Shown one piece after another: positions 15,817 through 24,412 of a DNA stretch of 41,321 nucleotides. This stretch comes from an uncultured Flavihumibacter sp. (GTDB lineage Bacteria > Bacteroidota > Bacteroidia > Chitinophagales > Chitinophagaceae). The translations under genes were made by a program, and so were the position numbers. The first letter of the stretch is position 1, and each line of letters starts with the position of its first letter. The stretch is taken from the NCBI GenBank assembly GCA_902168225.1, contig CABHOW010000073.1, forward strand, positions 1 through 41,321. The letters are read 5' to 3'. Below the pieces are notes generated by a model. The model was not told where the DNA came from and did not search any database. It saw only the letters and a program-made list of their open reading frames with translations.

Positions 15817-16482
15817 ATGAGAATAAGTACAACATATTTTATAAAAAACTGCGTCATAATTAGTATTGCATTATTTGTACTGGCAGGATGCAGTCAAAAA
15901 ATGTACAAAGATATACAAGCCAACTATGACCGGTCTGCAGATTTTAAACAGTATAAGACCTTTGCCTGGCTGCCGGATAAGGATTCCGGTGATGCAAACA
16001 ATTTTTTTGCAAGGATGCGGAATAATACCATGAACTATTTTACACATTGTATGGGAGAAAGAGGTTACAAAGTAAATACTGACAACCCGGATGTATTGTT
16101 GGAGCTAATTGTAAAAAGAAAAACACTCGAAAAGGCTAATCCTTCTGTTACAACGCCACTCAGCACAACAACAATAACAGAATATGGTAATCCATTTTTA
16201 CATCCCCTAAATAATCCACTTAAATACAATAAACCATTTACCTATAAATATTTTAACTACCCAAAAGAAAATACTGCCGTCAGGGAAACCTATATTAAAA
16301 ATTCAATTACGCTAAATGTTATTGACAGGGTGCAGGAAAAAATAGTATGGTCTGGAACGGCTAATGCAGATTTATATGATACAGCTTACCTGCAAATGAA
16401 CCTTCACCCGGTAGTGTATGATATGCTGGAACAATATCCTGTAAAACCATTTCGCAAGCATCGAAGTGAAACAAAAAATTAA
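15817..16482 (+). CDS. DUF4136 lipoprotein, paralogue 2
   Basis: 221 residues. The lipobox is Leu-Ala-Gly-Cys25. The family start motif is Tyr-Asp-Arg-Ser-Ala-Asp-Phe-Lys-Gln-Tyr-Lys-Thr-Phe-Ala-Trp-Leu-Pro-Asp-Lys (about 38-56), nearly identical to paralogue 1, and the end motif is Leu-His-Pro-Val-Val-Tyr-Asp-Met-Leu-Glu-Gln-Tyr-Pro-Val-Lys-Pro. The middle is Asn/Tyr/Thr/Pro-rich but lacks the long poly-Tyr tract of paralogue 1. It starts 11 bases after the CusA-like pump, so it is very likely co-transcribed with it. Envelope lipoprotein of unknown function. Confidence 0.87.
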   Translation: MRISTTYFIKNCVIISIALFVLAGCSQKMYKDIQANYDRSADFKQYKTFAWLPDKDSGDANNFFARMRNNTMNYFTHCMGERGYKVNTDNPDVLLELIVKRKTLEKANPSVTTPLSTTTITEYGNPFLHPLNNPLKYNKPFTYKYFNYPKENTAVRETYIKNSITLNVIDRVQEKIVWSGTANADLYDTAYLQMNLHPVVYDMLEQYPVKPFRKHRSETKN

Positions 16483-16493
16483 AAGCTGAAATA

Positions 16494-17360
16494 ATGGCTA
16501 AGAGTAGACAAATATTAATAAAAAAACACAGTGGTGAACAGGAACCCTTTAATTCAGAACAATTACTGCATGCACTGGGTAAAGCAGGTGCAAATGAAAG
16601 ATTAGCCACCGATATTCTCATAGATATTGAAAGCAGGCTGTATGATGGAATCCCGACTAAAAAAATTTATAAAATGGCCATGAGTAAATTAAAAAGTCGT
16701 TCGAAGCCTATGGCAGCCAGATTTCATTTGAAACAGGCAATTATGGAATTAGGACCATCCGGTTTCCCTTTTGAGAATTTTATTGCCGCTTTATTGAAAG
16801 AACAAGGTTATGCCGTACAGGTAGGCATTACAGTGCGGGGTAAATGCGTAAAGCATGAAGTAGATGTAATTGCAGAAAAGGACAACCAGCATTTTATGAT
16901 TGAATGTAAATACCACAATCAGCCAGGGAATGTAACAAACGTAAAAATTCCGCTCTACATACATTCCCGGTTTAGGGATGTTGAAGAACAATGGAAGCAA
17001 ATACCAGGGCATGGTATGAAATTCCACCAGGGCTGGGTGGTTACCAATACAAGATTAACAACAGATGCGATTCAATATGGCTCATGTGCTTGTCTGCATC
17101 TGTGGTCGTGGGATTACCCCTTTGGTAAGGGACTGAAAGATATTATCGACGAAACAGGTTTGTATCCCCTAACCTGTCTTACCACATTAAGTGTACATGA
17201 AAAAAATGAATTATTAAATAGGCATATCGTAATGTGTAAAGAACTCTGTCACAATCCGCAATTATTATCACAAATCGGTATTAAAGGCGATAGAGCTGAT
17301 AGGATTATCAGGGAAGGTAATGAATTATGTCATTCACTCATCCAAAAAAAACTTCACTAA
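16494..17360 (+). CDS. ATP-cone domain fused to Mrr-type PD-(D/E)XK nuclease
   Basis: 288 residues, cytoplasmic. The first part (about 5-88) is an ATP-cone domain: Ile-Leu-Ile-Lys-Lys-x-Ser-Gly-Glu-x-Glu-Pro-Phe-Asn-Ser-Glu-Gln-Leu then helices with Lys-x-Ile-Tyr-Lys-Met-Ala. In other proteins this domain senses ATP/dATP. The second part (about 92-205) is an Mrr-like nuclease fold: Gly-Tyr-x-Val-Gln-Val-Gly, Glu122-Val-Asp124 and Glu137-Cys-Lys139 give the complete Asp...Glu-x-Lys catalytic set. A C-terminal tail of about 80 residues has several Cys and His. Its site in an efflux operon, 11 bases after a DUF4136 gene, is unexpected. It could be a nucleotide-controlled nuclease; target unknown. 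Confidence 0.8.
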   Translation: MAKSRQILIKKHSGEQEPFNSEQLLHALGKAGANERLATDILIDIESRLYDGIPTKKIYKMAMSKLKSRSKPMAARFHLKQAIMELGPSGFPFENFIAALLKEQGYAVQVGITVRGKCVKHEVDVIAEKDNQHFMIECKYHNQPGNVTNVKIPLYIHSRFRDVEEQWKQIPGHGMKFHQGWVVTNTRLTTDAIQYGSCACLHLWSWDYPFGKGLKDIIDETGLYPLTCLTTLSVHEKNELLNRHIVMCKELCHNPQLLSQIGIKGDRADRIIREGNELCHSLIQKKLH

Positions 17361-17412
17361 TGTATCAGTCAGATAATTTATAATTATTAAAAAGATAAAA
17401 AATCAATTCAAA

Positions 17413-17850
17413 ATGAAAACGAAATATTATTCCCCGATTATTTTTGCTCTTATTCTGTTTGCTTTAATCTCATGCAATTCAGATAGTAAGAGCACAGCAA
17501 AAAATACTTTTAATACGGTAATATTTTCCGACTCTGGCATCACAAAACTTCCAAACAATGAAGTGTGTATGGTTAACAACAGATTTATGAATTCTGTTCA
17601 GATTGCAGTTCCATTAAATAATAAAATATACTACGGCTGCTGCGAAGGATGTGTAAAAACGTTGAATGAAGATTCTACTTCCCGGTTTACCTCTGACCCT
17701 CTTTCCAGGGAACAGGTTGATAAATCAATAGCTTTTATAATTGGTAAGCCAGGCTCTAAGGAAGATGTATTGTATTTTAAATCAGAAACAAATGCAAAGG
17801 AATATTTCGAAAAACATTTTAAACAAAGTCATAGTTCAAAAGCAAATTAG
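17413..17850 (+). CDS. Cys-rich TRASH/YHS-like metal-binding lipoprotein
   Basis: 145 residues. The lipobox is Ala-Leu-Ile-Ser-Cys21. The core has Asn-Glu-Val-Cys52-Met-Val-Asn followed by Lys-Ile-Tyr-Tyr-Gly-Cys76-Cys77-Glu-Gly-Cys80, the spacing of TRASH/YHS-type folds that bind copper or similar soft metals through one Cys and a later Cys pair. The C-terminal part (Tyr-Phe-Lys-Ser-Glu-Thr-Asn-Ala-Lys-Glu-Tyr-Phe) also fits NosL/TRASH-like proteins. It probably works as a periplasmic metal chaperone or scavenger for the Cu/Ag pump. There are 52 bases before it and it is on the same strand as the efflux genes. Confidence 0.72.
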   Translation: MKTKYYSPIIFALILFALISCNSDSKSTAKNTFNTVIFSDSGITKLPNNEVCMVNNRFMNSVQIAVPLNNKIYYGCCEGCVKTLNEDSTSRFTSDPLSREQVDKSIAFIIGKPGSKEDVLYFKSETNAKEYFEKHFKQSHSSKAN

Positions 17851-17907
17851 TAACGGCATGTTATAGTATTATCAGTACAGACAGTCATAGCATTAAATAA
17901 ATTTAAA

Positions 17908-18894
17908 ATGGATACGGTAATATACAGTACACACAAATTTGAAAAGGAGTATCTGCTAAAAGCAAATGACAGTAAACACAATCTAAGGTTATTGGATGTT
18001 CCTCTAACAAGTGAAACAGCTTATTTAGCAAAAGGCGCTAAAGCCGTATCCATATTTGTAAATGATGATGCGTCTGCTCCTGTAATAGAAAAGCTAAGTG
18101 AAGCAGGCATAAGATTTCTTGTACTTCGCTCTGCCGGGTACAATCATGTTAATCTTGAAAAGGCAAAACAATTAGGCTTCCGTACTGCAAGAGTGCCTGC
18201 TTATTCTCCCTATGCAGTAGCAGAACATACGGTAGCATTAATGCTGGCATTAAACCGTAAACTTATCCGTGCCAATAACCGGGTACATGATTTAAATTTT
18301 TCATTAGATGGTTTGACTGGGTTTGATATGCACGGTAAAACGGTGGGCATTATAGGTACAGGGCAAATAGGAGCAGTTGTTGCCAGGATACTATATGGAT
18401 TTGATTGTAAAATCCTTGCTACAGACCAGGTAGAGAATGAAATGCTTAAAGAAAAATATGGTGTTATTTATACAGATTACGAAAGAATATATAAAGAGTC
18501 GGATATCATAACGCTGCATGTGCCTCTTACACCTGCTACCCGTTACATGATTTGTAATGAATCTATTAGTAAAATGAAATCCGGTGTAATGCTCATCAAT
18601 ACCAGCCGGGGAGCTTTAATTAATACTAAGGATGTAATTGTTGGTCTTAAAAACCGGCAAATCGGTTACCTGGGTATTGATGTTTATGAAGAAGAGTCTG
18701 GATTATTTTTTGAAGACCATTCTGAAGATGTGTTGCAGGATGATACCATTTCAAGATTACTGACATTTAATAATGTGCTTATTACAAGTCATCAGGCTTT
18801 TTTAACTGACACAGCTTTGGACAATATTACTTCAACCACTATTTATAACCTGAATTGTTTTGAAAACAGCAGTAGCTGTGAAAATGAATTATAG
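17908..18894 (+). CDS. ldhA: D-lactate dehydrogenase (2-hydroxyacid dehydrogenase family)
   Basis: 328 residues, cytoplasmic. It reduces pyruvate to D-lactate with NADH. Seen: Arg-Ser-Ala-Gly-Tyr-Asn (74-79), the Rossmann motif Gly150-Thr-Gly152-Gln-Ile-Gly155, catalytic Arg234 in Asn-Thr-Ser-Arg-Gly-Ala, Glu in Gly-Ile-Asp-Val-Tyr-Glu-Glu-Glu (261-263), and His295 in Thr-Ser-His-Gln-Ala-Phe-Leu-Thr. The Phe-Phe-Glu-Asp-His-Ser segment after the Glu motif is typical of LdhA rather than other 2-hydroxyacid dehydrogenases. It sits between a metal-binding lipoprotein and a TolC gene, which suggests use during respiratory or metal stress (copper can damage respiratory enzymes); that link is inference. 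Confidence 0.88.
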   Translation: MDTVIYSTHKFEKEYLLKANDSKHNLRLLDVPLTSETAYLAKGAKAVSIFVNDDASAPVIEKLSEAGIRFLVLRSAGYNHVNLEKAKQLGFRTARVPAYSPYAVAEHTVALMLALNRKLIRANNRVHDLNFSLDGLTGFDMHGKTVGIIGTGQIGAVVARILYGFDCKILATDQVENEMLKEKYGVIYTDYERIYKESDIITLHVPLTPATRYMICNESISKMKSGVMLINTSRGALINTKDVIVGLKNRQIGYLGIDVYEEESGLFFEDHSEDVLQDDTISRLLTFNNVLITSHQAFLTDTALDNITSTTIYNLNCFENSSSCENEL

Positions 18895-18929
18895 AAAATA
18901 GAAAAGTAAACGATATAAATATTTATTTC

Positions 18930-20186
18930 ATGAAAAAAGCATTTTATTTATTTTTTGGCCTCACAGTCCAATTTGTTCTTCCGGCTCATGCTCAAAAAAC
19001 ATCAGACATTAATTCAATTCTGGATTCAATTCAGTTGAGTAATCCCACTTTGAAAATGTATGATGCGGAAGTTCGTTCCTTAGATGAAGCTGCAAAGGGG
19101 GCCAAAAGCTGGATGGCCCCGGAACTATCATCAGGATTTTTCATGGTGCCCTATGCCCCCCGTTACTGGAAGTCAATGAACGGGCAACCCGGCATGGGAC
19201 AATATACCATAGCAGCACAACAAATCATACCCAATCCTAAGCGGTTAAATGCAGATTATAAATACATGTCATCTATGTCATCTGTAGAAAAGGAAAAGAA
19301 AAGTTATACATTAAATCAACTATATGCAGATGCAAAGAAGAATTATTATGAATGGATCGTAATCAAAAAGCAGTTGTTGATTTTAGATGATAATGAAAAG
19401 CTTTTAAACTATATGATTCAAAGTGCTGAGATACGGTATAAAAACGGGCTTGAAAAGATTAACGCATACTACAAAGCAAAGGCGGCTCTTGCAAATGTAC
19501 AAAGTATGAGGATTATGCTGGAGAATGAAATAAAACAAAGGAAATATAACATCAATACACTAATGTACAGGGATAAAACGATTGAATTTGATATTGATAC
19601 TTCTTATACCGTGAAAGACTACCAGAACATTACATTTGATACTACATTATTTGTAACTAACCGAAGCGATATAAAAGCTATTGAAAAAGAAATGTATGTG
19701 AATATACTAAAGCAGGAAACTGAAAGAACAAGGCTGTTGCCGGAGTTTGGATTCCGGTTTGAAAATGCCTACGGTTGGGCTCGGCAGCCCATGCAATTTA
19801 CAGCAATGGCGATGGTGCGTTTGCCAATGGCCCGCTGGTCGGCTAAAATGAATAAAGCCAATATTGAAAGCCTGAAATGGAAAAACGAATCATTGAACCA
19901 GCAAAAGCAAATGATTTTAAATGAATCAACCGGTATGGCTTATGGCATGCGGACTGACATCCTCAATAAAAACAAACAAATCAAATTATATGAAGAAAAA
20001 ATCCTTCCTGCCCTTCGCAGAAACTATCAAACTTATCAACTGGCTTATGAGCAAAATACAGAGGAACTGTTTCAATTATTTGATGCATGGGAAACATTAA
20101 ACATGACCCAGCTTGAATATTTAAAGCAATTACAGGAATTGCTGACCATGCAGGTTGAACTGGAAAGGATATTACAAATAAAATAA
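18930..20186 (+). CDS. TolC-family outer-membrane channel of the Cu/Ag efflux system
   Basis: 418 residues. Signal peptide 1-21 ends Ala-His-Ala-Gln. The mature part is helical with the two repeated coiled-coil hairpins of TolC/CusC proteins (Ala-Glu-Ile-Arg-Tyr-Lys-Asn-Gly-Leu-Glu-Lys-Ile-Asn-Ala-Tyr-Tyr-Lys-Ala and, near the end, Leu-Pro-Ala-Leu-Arg-Arg-Asn-Tyr-Gln-Thr-Tyr-Gln-Leu-Ala-Tyr). Met-rich patches (Met-Ser-Ser-Met-Ser; Met-Gln-Phe-Thr-Ala-Met-Ala-Met) suit soft-metal export. It is followed at 28 bases by a multicopper oxidase and then by two adaptors, so it should be the outer-membrane partner of the CusA-like pump. Confidence 0.85.
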   Translation: MKKAFYLFFGLTVQFVLPAHAQKTSDINSILDSIQLSNPTLKMYDAEVRSLDEAAKGAKSWMAPELSSGFFMVPYAPRYWKSMNGQPGMGQYTIAAQQIIPNPKRLNADYKYMSSMSSVEKEKKSYTLNQLYADAKKNYYEWIVIKKQLLILDDNEKLLNYMIQSAEIRYKNGLEKINAYYKAKAALANVQSMRIMLENEIKQRKYNINTLMYRDKTIEFDIDTSYTVKDYQNITFDTTLFVTNRSDIKAIEKEMYVNILKQETERTRLLPEFGFRFENAYGWARQPMQFTAMAMVRLPMARWSAKMNKANIESLKWKNESLNQQKQMILNESTGMAYGMRTDILNKNKQIKLYEEKILPALRRNYQTYQLAYEQNTEELFQLFDAWETLNMTQLEYLKQLQELLTMQVELERILQIK

Positions 20187-20214
20187 TTAATTATTAACAT
20201 AAAATCTTTCAATT

Positions 20215-21711
20215 ATGAAACGCAGAGAGTTTATCAAAAACACAGGATTTGGTGCAGGCAGCATTTTAACAGCAGGTTCCATCGCAACCATCCTGGCAGC
20301 ATGCAAAAAAAACAAGATGATGGATGACGGGGGCATGAATATGGGCAGCCAGCCAGTTCCCGTAACAGAAGGGAATTTCAGCAGGTTACTGCCTATTCCC
20401 AACACGGTAACAGGCAATACAGCATTAACGGCCCAGGCAACAATGGCAAATATCAATGGCAACAATATTTCTGTATTGGGCTACCAGGCCAATGGGATAT
20501 TGGGCCCCACTATCCGTGTTAACAGTGGCGTTAATGCCAACATTAATTTTCAGAATAACCTTTCTGAAAAAACCAATATCCACTGGCACGGTTTAAAAAT
20601 ACCGGCTAATATGGATGGCCATCCCGAAGCACTTGTAAACCCAGGCAGCAGTTTTAATTACCAGTTCCCCATTAATCAACGTGCAGGACTAAGCTGGTAT
20701 CATCCACATCCTGACGGGGCAACAGCAAGACAGGCATTCCGGGGTTTAGCCGGTTTGTTTATAATTAACGATGCAGAAGAAGCAGCTTTAAACCTGCCCT
20801 CCGGTATTTATGAAATCCCCTTAGTAATACAGGACAAACGACTTACCGCATCCGGCATTACTTATAACCCTTCTATGGGAGAAGTAATGTCAGGCTATAT
20901 GGGCGAAACAATTATTGTAAATGGAGAAGCATCTCCTTATACAGAGGTAGCAACAAGATTTTACAGGTTACGGATATTAAATGGTTCTAATGCCCGTATC
21001 TATAACCTTGCTTTAAGTAATAACGCTGATTTAATTATTATTGGAAATGATGGCGGGTTATTAAAAAATCCCGTAGCAATTAAAAATATTCTATTGGCAC
21101 CAGGCGAAAGATTAGATGTGCTGGTAAACTTTGCCGGGATTAACATAGGCAGTGATATATTTTTAGAAAGCAAAATGTTTGATAACGCTGGCAGTGCACA
21201 GGGTAAGCAAGGGTTTAAGATTATGAAGTTTAAAGTAACACAAACCGTAAGTGATAGTTTTACTTTACCATCTTCGCTTTCTTCCGTTAATGCTATTTCT
21301 CCTTCCGCATCTTCAAAGACAAGAAACTTTGTTATAAATGCCATGCAAATGAGCAGTGGCATGAATATGACAGGCATTCACAGAATAAATGATAAGATTT
21401 ATGATAAAAACAGGATTGATGAAAATGTAACAGCTAATGCAACAGAGATATGGGTATTTGATAATTCACAGGGTGATGAACCACATCCTATGCACCTGCA
21501 CGGCGTACATTTTCAGGTATTGGAAAGAAGCGGTGGCCGGGCACAGTTGTCAGCTTCTGAAAGCGGCTGGAAAGATACTGTTTTAGTAATGCCCCGTGAA
21601 ACGGTAAAAATCATTATTCCATTTTCAACATTAACAGGTGTATTCGTTTTTCATTGCCACAATCTTGAACATGAAGATGACGGCATGATGTTACAATATC
21701 AATTGAGTTAA
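20215..21711 (+). CDS. Multicopper oxidase, Tat-exported lipoprotein (CueO/CopA-like)
   Basis: 498 residues. It starts with a Tat signal (Arg3-Arg4-Glu-Phe-Ile-Lys) ending in a lipobox (Leu-Ala-Ala-Cys30), so it is predicted to be folded with copper in the cytoplasm, exported and lipid-anchored. All copper sites are present: His123-Trp-His125-Gly, His163-Pro-His165, Glu422-Pro-His-Pro-Met-His427-Leu-His429, and His480-Cys481-His482-x3-His486-x4-Met491. The T1 site thus has a Met axial ligand. A short Met-rich loop (Met-Gln-Met-Ser-Ser-Gly-Met-Asn-Met, about 378-386) may bind Cu+. It probably oxidises periplasmic Cu+ to the less toxic Cu2+, working with the adjacent efflux genes. Confidence 0.93.
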   Translation: MKRREFIKNTGFGAGSILTAGSIATILAACKKNKMMDDGGMNMGSQPVPVTEGNFSRLLPIPNTVTGNTALTAQATMANINGNNISVLGYQANGILGPTIRVNSGVNANINFQNNLSEKTNIHWHGLKIPANMDGHPEALVNPGSSFNYQFPINQRAGLSWYHPHPDGATARQAFRGLAGLFIINDAEEAALNLPSGIYEIPLVIQDKRLTASGITYNPSMGEVMSGYMGETIIVNGEASPYTEVATRFYRLRILNGSNARIYNLALSNNADLIIIGNDGGLLKNPVAIKNILLAPGERLDVLVNFAGINIGSDIFLESKMFDNAGSAQGKQGFKIMKFKVTQTVSDSFTLPSSLSSVNAISPSASSKTRNFVINAMQMSSGMNMTGIHRINDKIYDKNRIDENVTANATEIWVFDNSQGDEPHPMHLHGVHFQVLERSGGRAQLSASESGWKDTVLVMPRETVKIIIPFSTLTGVFVFHCHNLEHEDDGMMLQYQLS

Positions 21712-21730
21712 AATATTTTATTAATCAGTT

Positions 21731-23080
21731 ATGAAAAAAAAGAAAATAGCAATCATTATAACATCGGTGCTGGTTTTACTGTCTGTGGCCGCATGGGTAT
21801 ATTTTAAAGTAGTGGTTCCAAAAAATGATACCCATACACAGCATGAAGGAATGACGGGTATGGAAAACATGAAGATGGATAGCAAGGAGGAGAATATGGA
21901 TATGACCACTACGGATGAACAAGTATTATACACCTGTTCTATGCACCCTGAAATCATTCGTGATAAGCCGGGCAACTGCCCCATTTGCGGAATGCAACTG
22001 GTAAAAAAAGAAAGTGAAAGCAAGGAAGTACATGATGTTTCCCTGCATACTTTACTCAAACCTACTAATGGTTATGCAATCTCTACCATACCTGCCACTA
22101 CCTTAATGAAAAGTGAAGAACCTATAGAAATTAATGCGCTTGGATATACCGCATACAACACTTCAGCAGTTGGAACCATATCTGCACGGATAAGTGGAAG
22201 GATTGAAAAGTTGTATGTCCGGTATCGCTACCAGTTGATTAAACAAGGGCAAAAAATAATGGACATTTACAGCCCTGAGTTGCTTACCGCACAGCAAAAT
22301 CTTTTATTTCTGATAAAAAACGATCCATCCAATAGCTCATTAATTAATGCAGCTAAAGAAAAATTATTGTTGCTTGGTTTTCCTGGTGAACAACTACAGC
22401 AGGTGGTAAGTACACAAAAACCACTTTTTACTGTACCTGTTTACAGCAGGTACAGCGGTCATATTCATGAGGCGTTAAATACGGAGATGAATAACTCCGT
22501 TCCGGAAGCTCCCGCTATGAATGAAGCTACATCACTAACAACCCAAGAGCTTAGCCTTAAAGAAGGAATGTATTTACAAAAGGGGCAGACTATTTTTAAA
22601 GTTTATAACCCTAATAAAGTATGGGCTTTACTGAATATTTACCCATCAGACCAGGCATTTATTAAAGTTGGCAATAAAGTAAGAATTGTACCGGAAGCCA
22701 AACCTGGTAATGATTTTCGCAGTTCTATTTATTTCATTGAGCCTTTTTTCCGCCCCGGAAGCAAAACGCTGACAGCAAGAGTAAATGTAGATAACAGTGC
22801 TTTACAATTACCCATCGGTAGCCAGGTACAGGCTACTATATTCAGCAACCCGCTAAATGCAGAATGGTTGCCAAAAGAAGCAATACTATCACTTGGCCTT
22901 GAGAAAGTTGTTTTCGTAAGAAGTGGCAATGGGTATAAAGCACAAAAAATAGAGACGGGAGTAAGCTACAAAAATTTGATTCAGATTACAGGAGGTATCA
23001 CTGTTACAGATTCAGTGGCAGCAAATGCACAGTTTTTAATGGATAGCGAAAGTTTTATAAAAATCAGGGATAAAGACTGA
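21731..23080 (+). CDS. CusB-like RND adaptor with heavy-metal-binding domain
   Basis: 449 residues. One N-terminal signal/anchor helix (about 6-26) is followed by a Met/His-rich linker with Met-Lys-Met-Asp, then a heavy-metal-binding domain (about 66-91): Tyr-Thr-Cys69-Ser-Met71-His72-Pro and Cys83-Pro-Ile-Cys86-Gly-Met88. The rest is a membrane-fusion protein: barrel-sandwich motif Gly-Arg-Ile-Glu-Lys-Leu-Tyr-Val-Arg, a helical hairpin with Tyr-Ser-Pro-Glu-Leu-Leu-Thr-Ala-Gln, then beta-barrel and membrane-proximal domains. It should link the CusA-like pump to the TolC channel and hand over Cu+/Ag+. It starts 20 bases after the oxidase gene. The next gene is a second adaptor. Confidence 0.9.
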   Translation: MKKKKIAIIITSVLVLLSVAAWVYFKVVVPKNDTHTQHEGMTGMENMKMDSKEENMDMTTTDEQVLYTCSMHPEIIRDKPGNCPICGMQLVKKESESKEVHDVSLHTLLKPTNGYAISTIPATTLMKSEEPIEINALGYTAYNTSAVGTISARISGRIEKLYVRYRYQLIKQGQKIMDIYSPELLTAQQNLLFLIKNDPSNSSLINAAKEKLLLLGFPGEQLQQVVSTQKPLFTVPVYSRYSGHIHEALNTEMNNSVPEAPAMNEATSLTTQELSLKEGMYLQKGQTIFKVYNPNKVWALLNIYPSDQAFIKVGNKVRIVPEAKPGNDFRSSIYFIEPFFRPGSKTLTARVNVDNSALQLPIGSQVQATIFSNPLNAEWLPKEAILSLGLEKVVFVRSGNGYKAQKIETGVSYKNLIQITGGITVTDSVAANAQFLMDSESFIKIRDKD

Positions 23081-23170
23081 CAAAATAGAAAAGTAAAGAC
23101 GATGAAATAATACTAAGCAGAAAAAGATAATAATGATATTGATAGCCGGTAACAATAAAATATTTAAAAG

Positions 23171-24388
23171 ATGAAAAAGTTATTTATCGCAGCAGTGTTT
23201 GTGTTTTTATTTGCCGCCTGCAAAAATAAGAATACAAAAACTCCAGCACAGGCAGAACATAATATGGAAATGAACGATGTATATTATACCTGTTCAATGC
23301 ACCCGCAGGTAATGCAGGATAAACCGGGCAATTGCCCTATATGTGGCATGAAACTGATAGAAGCAAAAAAAGGCATTTCAAAAGACCCTAATGAGGTTCA
23401 ACTTAGTGACCAGCAAATACAATTGGGGAATATTTCAACAGATACTATCCGTAGCGGAATGATTGGCGACCAGATGGTGCTTACCGCAACATTAAATGCC
23501 GACCAGCAAAAAATCAATGCGGTAAGTGCAAGGGTGATGGGAAGAATTGAACGGCTTTATTTTAAAAATCTTGGCGACTATGTTAATAAAGGCGACAAAT
23601 TATTTGATATATACAGTGAAGAACTGAATAACGCCAAACAGGAATTTTTACTGGCGCTGGAAAAACAGAAAACACTTGATAATCCCCTAATTGATTTTAC
23701 GGCATTATTACAAAGTGCAAAAAATAAATTGCTGCTGTGGGGCTTATCTGAAACACAAATACAGGAAATAGCAGTAAGAAAAACTACAACAGCCCTTACC
23801 ACATTTTATAGTCCGGTTGCAGGATATATTACCACATTGGATATAAGGGAAGGTGAATATGCTATGGAAGGTGGCACTATTGTCCGGATAGCAGATTTAT
23901 CAACCCTTTGGGCTGAAGCGCAGGTTTACACATCTCAATTGTCACAGATAGATAATAATGCAATTGCCTCCGTTCAATTCCCTGATTTGCCGGGCAAGCA
24001 AACAATTGGAAAGATTGAATTCATGAACCCTGAAATTAATCCCCAAACCCGTATTACCCTGCTACGGGTAAATGTAGCCAACTCTGGAAAACTATTAAAG
24101 CCCGGCATGCCTGCTTATGTAACTATAAAAGGCAAACAGGTAAACACATTAACCCTGCCATCTGATGCAGTACTCCGCACCGGCACTGGTGCATCTGTTT
24201 GGGTACAAACAGGTAACTATACTTTCAAAAGCAGGATGGTTGAAATAGGTATGGAAGATGGGGAAAGGGTTGAGATAAAATCAGGTCTTCAGTCAGGAGA
24301 TATAGTTGTGATAACCGGGGCTTATTTGTTAAACAGTGAATTTATTTTTAAGAAAGGCGCAAATCCAATGGAGGGAATGAAAATGTAG
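23171..24388 (+). CDS. Second CusB-like RND adaptor, lipoprotein with heavy-metal-binding domain
   Basis: 405 residues. A lipobox (Phe-Ala-Ala-Cys17) marks it as a lipoprotein, unlike the adaptor at 21731. The heavy-metal-binding domain (about 38-62) is Tyr-Thr-Cys41-Ser-Met43-His44-Pro and Cys55-Pro-Ile-Cys58-Gly-Met60. The adaptor core follows: Gly-Arg-Ile-Glu-Arg-Leu-Tyr-Phe-Lys-Asn-Leu-Gly-Asp-Tyr-Val-Asn-Lys-Gly, Asp-Ile-Tyr-Ser-Glu-Glu-Leu-Asn-Asn-Ala-Lys, and Ser-Pro-Val-Ala-Gly-Tyr. Two adaptors with one pump is unusual; they may form mixed complexes or serve different partners, for example the second pump. There is a 90-base gap before it without visible structure. Confidence 0.9.
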   Translation: MKKLFIAAVFVFLFAACKNKNTKTPAQAEHNMEMNDVYYTCSMHPQVMQDKPGNCPICGMKLIEAKKGISKDPNEVQLSDQQIQLGNISTDTIRSGMIGDQMVLTATLNADQQKINAVSARVMGRIERLYFKNLGDYVNKGDKLFDIYSEELNNAKQEFLLALEKQKTLDNPLIDFTALLQSAKNKLLLWGLSETQIQEIAVRKTTTALTTFYSPVAGYITTLDIREGEYAMEGGTIVRIADLSTLWAEAQVYTSQLSQIDNNAIASVQFPDLPGKQTIGKIEFMNPEINPQTRITLLRVNVANSGKLLKPGMPAYVTIKGKQVNTLTLPSDAVLRTGTGASVWVQTGNYTFKSRMVEIGMEDGERVEIKSGLQSGDIVVITGAYLLNSEFIFKKGANPMEGMKM

Positions 24389-24412
24389 GAACGATAGCTG
24401 AAAATATTTTAC

